A stretch of 64,000 nt of DNA from Imperialibacter sp. EC-SDR9 (GTDB taxonomy: Bacteria > Bacteroidota > Bacteroidia > Cytophagales > Cyclobacteriaceae). The notes under the pieces are model-generated. The model saw nothing but the letters and a program-made list of their open reading frames with translations, was not told the origin of the DNA and ran no database searches. A program made the position numbers and the translations under genes. The DNA lies in NCBI RefSeq assembly GCF_902498805.1, contig NZ_LR701574.1, positions 310,001 through 374,000 on the forward strand, read 5' to 3'. Each line of letters starts with the position of its first letter. Position 1 is the first letter of the stretch. Shown here in pieces: positions 62,055 through 64,000 of this stretch.

Positions 62055-62549
62055 TTATAACTTATAGAATACGCCAAATCCCAACATGCCCTGGTCTGCA
62101 TTGCCCAGGATATATTTGATCTCAAAGAATCCGTCAATCTTGCTTGTGAAGGAATAAGCCAGGCCCCCACCCATGTTCAGACCTACTTCTGTGTTGGTCG
62201 TTTTGGTGTCATTGACTTTTACTTTTCCGGTTGTGAAGTTTATCCCCACCAAAGGATAGAGTTTGACTCCCCCTCCTGGTGTGAAATTGTAGTGGCCGTC
62301 TACGTCGAACATCCAGATATTCGATTTTACCTTGTTTCCTGCACCATCGTTGTAGGAATCCGGAAAGAACAACCCAAAACCTCCTGCTAGATCTATTTTC
62401 GGCGTGAGGCCCACCCTGGCTCCAAGTAGCACCCCTAATTTTTCACTTTGCATGGCGTACCCAAGACCCCCTTTCAGGCTTACATCCTGGGCTTTTACTT
62501 GCAGAAAACAAAGAGCACCAAAAAACGATAGAATGATAAATTTTCTCAT
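62055..62549 (-). CDS. Outer-membrane beta-barrel protein
   Basis: 164 residues. Signal peptide (about 1-20, ending VKAQ) followed by alternating amphipathic strands (KGGLGYAMQSEKLGVLLGARV, IWMFDVDGHYNFTPGG, GLNMGGGLAYSFTSKIDGFFEIKYIL) ending in an aromatic-containing FYKL. The length predicts an eight-stranded barrel of the OmpW/OmpX/opacity type. No binding motif is visible. Confidence 0.75.
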   Translation of the reverse strand: MRKFIILSFFGALCFLQVKAQDVSLKGGLGYAMQSEKLGVLLGARVGLTPKIDLAGGFGLFFPDSYNDGAGNKVKSNIWMFDVDGHYNFTPGGGVKLYPLVGINFTTGKVKVNDTKTTNTEVGLNMGGGLAYSFTSKIDGFFEIKYILGNADQGMLGFGVFYKL

Positions 62550-62694
62550 AATGCTGGTTAGTTAAAATTAAAATGAACTGATTATTAAACGCCCGAATAA
62601 AAGCAAAATAAATCAGTTTTGCTTATCAAAATTGATGGATACAGCATTTGAAAAGAAGGTAGTTAAATTATGACTTCGGCTTAGGCCCCACTAC

Positions 62695-63189
62695 TCAAAA
62701 AGGTTGGTAAGTAAGCAGATAAGTATCAGCGATGTCCTCGTTGCTTCGCTGCAGCTGTAATACAAGCGATTGCTCCTTTAGCTCAATGATGTCATATACA
62801 GTGATGGCGGGGCCGTTGGTAAGAATGAGCTGACTCCCTCCTTTGCAAATACACCAGGTTCCCTTCTCATACACCTGTGGGCTTTCGGGTCGGGCTTTGA
62901 CTGGCCCCTCGTCGAAGACATAGGTGCCTTTCGCATCAAAGATGGCTACGTCATCAAGATCAGATGGATTGAATTGGCCGGTAACGTCTTTGAAATCTTT
63001 TGTGTTCGGCATTGCGCCATCGGATAACCTCCTTGCCTCTATGCTTACCTCCTGCCACCTTTTGTTGGCAAGCAACAGTGCCTGTTGAGTAAGGCGAAAT
63101 TTACATGGAGGCGTATTTCTGGTCAGCAGCGTTCTATTGCAAGAACTAAAGGCTAACAGCAGAAGGACAAGCGCCGGAAATCTATTCAT
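62695..63189 (-). CDS. Lipocalin-like lipoprotein
   Basis: 164 residues from the ATG at 63187-63189, preferred because it starts a lipoprotein signal (MNRFPALVLLLLAFSSC); an in-frame ATG ten codons upstream is possible. The mature part has the strand order of lipocalin-like domains (RWQEVSIE, AIFDAKGTYVFDEG, EKGTWCICKGGSQLILTN, DIIELKEQSLVLQL). Small-ligand binding or structural role in the envelope is inferred from the fold only. Confidence 0.65.
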   Translation of the reverse strand: MNRFPALVLLLLAFSSCNRTLLTRNTPPCKFRLTQQALLLANKRWQEVSIEARRLSDGAMPNTKDFKDVTGQFNPSDLDDVAIFDAKGTYVFDEGPVKARPESPQVYEKGTWCICKGGSQLILTNGPAITVYDIIELKEQSLVLQLQRSNEDIADTYLLTYQPF

Positions 63190-63274
63190 ACATGAGGAAG
63201 CACGGTGGTGACTCCTCAAAACTAAAAATATAGTTATATATAAACTAATGTTTTAGTTAAAAATTAGTGTGCTG

Positions 63275-63754
63275 TCAAAGTTGTCTCGTTTCAGCCTCTT
63301 TTGGAAAATGGCTTTTGAACCGCCTGTAAAACCAAAACATGAGGACTGCGCCCATCCCACCCCAAAGAATGAAGCCAACCCAATTGTCGGAATCGGCTTC
63401 TCCGGCTACGATATACGCTTCGGGAACTGTGGGGTTCACAAGAAGGCTGAGGGTATCTCCTGTGTGAACTTCAGACGGATCGTCTGTACTGCCTTTGAAA
63501 ATAATGCGGGTAAATTGACGGGCAGTATCGATAACCGTCATTTGGGGATGTTCAAAACTTATGATGGGTGTAATCTCAAGATAGTCTCTGAATTTACCAT
63601 TGCTGCTTCTTTCACGTTTTTCAACCACGCTCTCCCCTATCACATCGGCTTTTATGGGCAGGCCATAGTCGTATAAAGTCTCACCTTCCAGCAGGTACTG
63701 ACAAGTCGACTGGTACAAGACTGCCAGCCCCAGTAGACCAATACATATCGTCAA
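63275..63754 (-). CDS. DUF3592-like membrane protein
   Basis: 159 residues. An N-terminal membrane segment (about 1-16), an extracytoplasmic beta domain (about 30-120; GLPIKADVIGES, GDTLSLLVNPTVPEAYIV) and a second helix (about 127-145) with a basic tail, the usual DUF3592 layout. The only NTG start in frame before a stop at 63797-63799 is the TTG at 63752-63754, so a rare start codon is implied. Function unknown. Confidence 0.6.
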   Translation of the reverse strand: MTICIGLLGLAVLYQSTCQYLLEGETLYDYGLPIKADVIGESVVEKRERSSNGKFRDYLEITPIISFEHPQMTVIDTARQFTRIIFKGSTDDPSEVHTGDTLSLLVNPTVPEAYIVAGEADSDNWVGFILWGGMGAVLMFWFYRRFKSHFPKEAETRQL

Positions 63755-64000
63755 TATAAATCCGAATCCCGTTTTTATCTGTATAAAATTTACTTTTTAG
63801 AGGCCAGATCGGTCGCTCGGCGAACCGCCGCCGAAGCGGGAATAGCCTGTACCATTACGGAATAGATCGTAGTCTGTTGACTGGTTATTCATCGTTCCAC
63901 GCCGGTCCGTTGGGTAGGGTATTCCTTATGGCTATTTCATGGTTTCAAAATACCCTTTTCGAATCAGTAATAAAATATTGGTTTGATAAAGAGGACAGGG

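Overview
The window looks like chromosome of a Bacteroidota bacterium, probably of the Cytophagales type. This is inferred from family content rather than a marker gene: very large secreted sortilin/BNR proteins, 800-residue orphan FtsX/MacB-type permeases, a PVC-type haem-binding dehydrogenase with HEAT repeats, DUF2911, TPR-bearing LytS/LytTR and HisKA sensors, a sigma-54 activator with a GAFTDA loop, and few strong Shine-Dalgarno sequences. I saw no rRNA, tRNA, CRISPR array, integrase or classical insertion sequence.

Layout. 1-13 kb (minus strand): two paralogous sortilin-like secreted proteins (the first truncated by the window edge) flank a propeller sensor without kinase and a CPBP-like/LpxR-like membrane pair; then a polysaccharide deacetylase and a Bax-type glucosaminidase with overlapping ends. 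13-23 kb: haem-binding dehydrogenase lipoprotein, MazG-like pyrophosphohydrolase, TruC pseudouridine synthase, a 45-residue membrane microprotein, lactonase, CorA, a small ToxR-like membrane regulator divergent from a membrane protein, cold-shock protein, JmjC/cupin protein. 23-33.5 kb: three tandem orphan permeases, divergent from an NtrC-type regulator and its histidine kinase. The gap between them holds a near-consensus sigma-54 promoter and two 18-bp direct repeats placed like activator sites. 33.5-51 kb: a DUF4145 gene broken by one in-frame stop, a TlpA-like thioredoxin, small membrane proteins, a Crp/Fnr regulator, an orphan TPR kinase, DUF2911, GNAT, a two-gene glycine-rich secreted operon, a LytS/LytTR pair, a vanadium-haloperoxidase-like lipoprotein and a CDF metal transporter. 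51-58 kb: DUF763, a PadR regulator translationally coupled to a fourth orphan permease, an XRE-pentapeptide protein and an alpha/beta hydrolase. 58.5-60.1 kb: an array of about 293-bp direct repeats of two alternating subtypes with a complete GIY-YIG nuclease gene inside it. 60-64 kb: Crp/Fnr regulator plus DUF2306 membrane protein, an outer-membrane barrel, a lipocalin-like lipoprotein and a DUF3592 protein.

The two most interesting units are the GIY-YIG nuclease in its alternating repeat array (degenerate pieces of the repeat also lie near 52.5 and 61.9 kb), and the sigma-54 circuit joining the NtrC-type pair to the permease triplet. Gene functions come from motif and family recognition by eye. 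Start codons were moved downstream where a signal peptide, a neighbour or family length made the longest reading unlikely.
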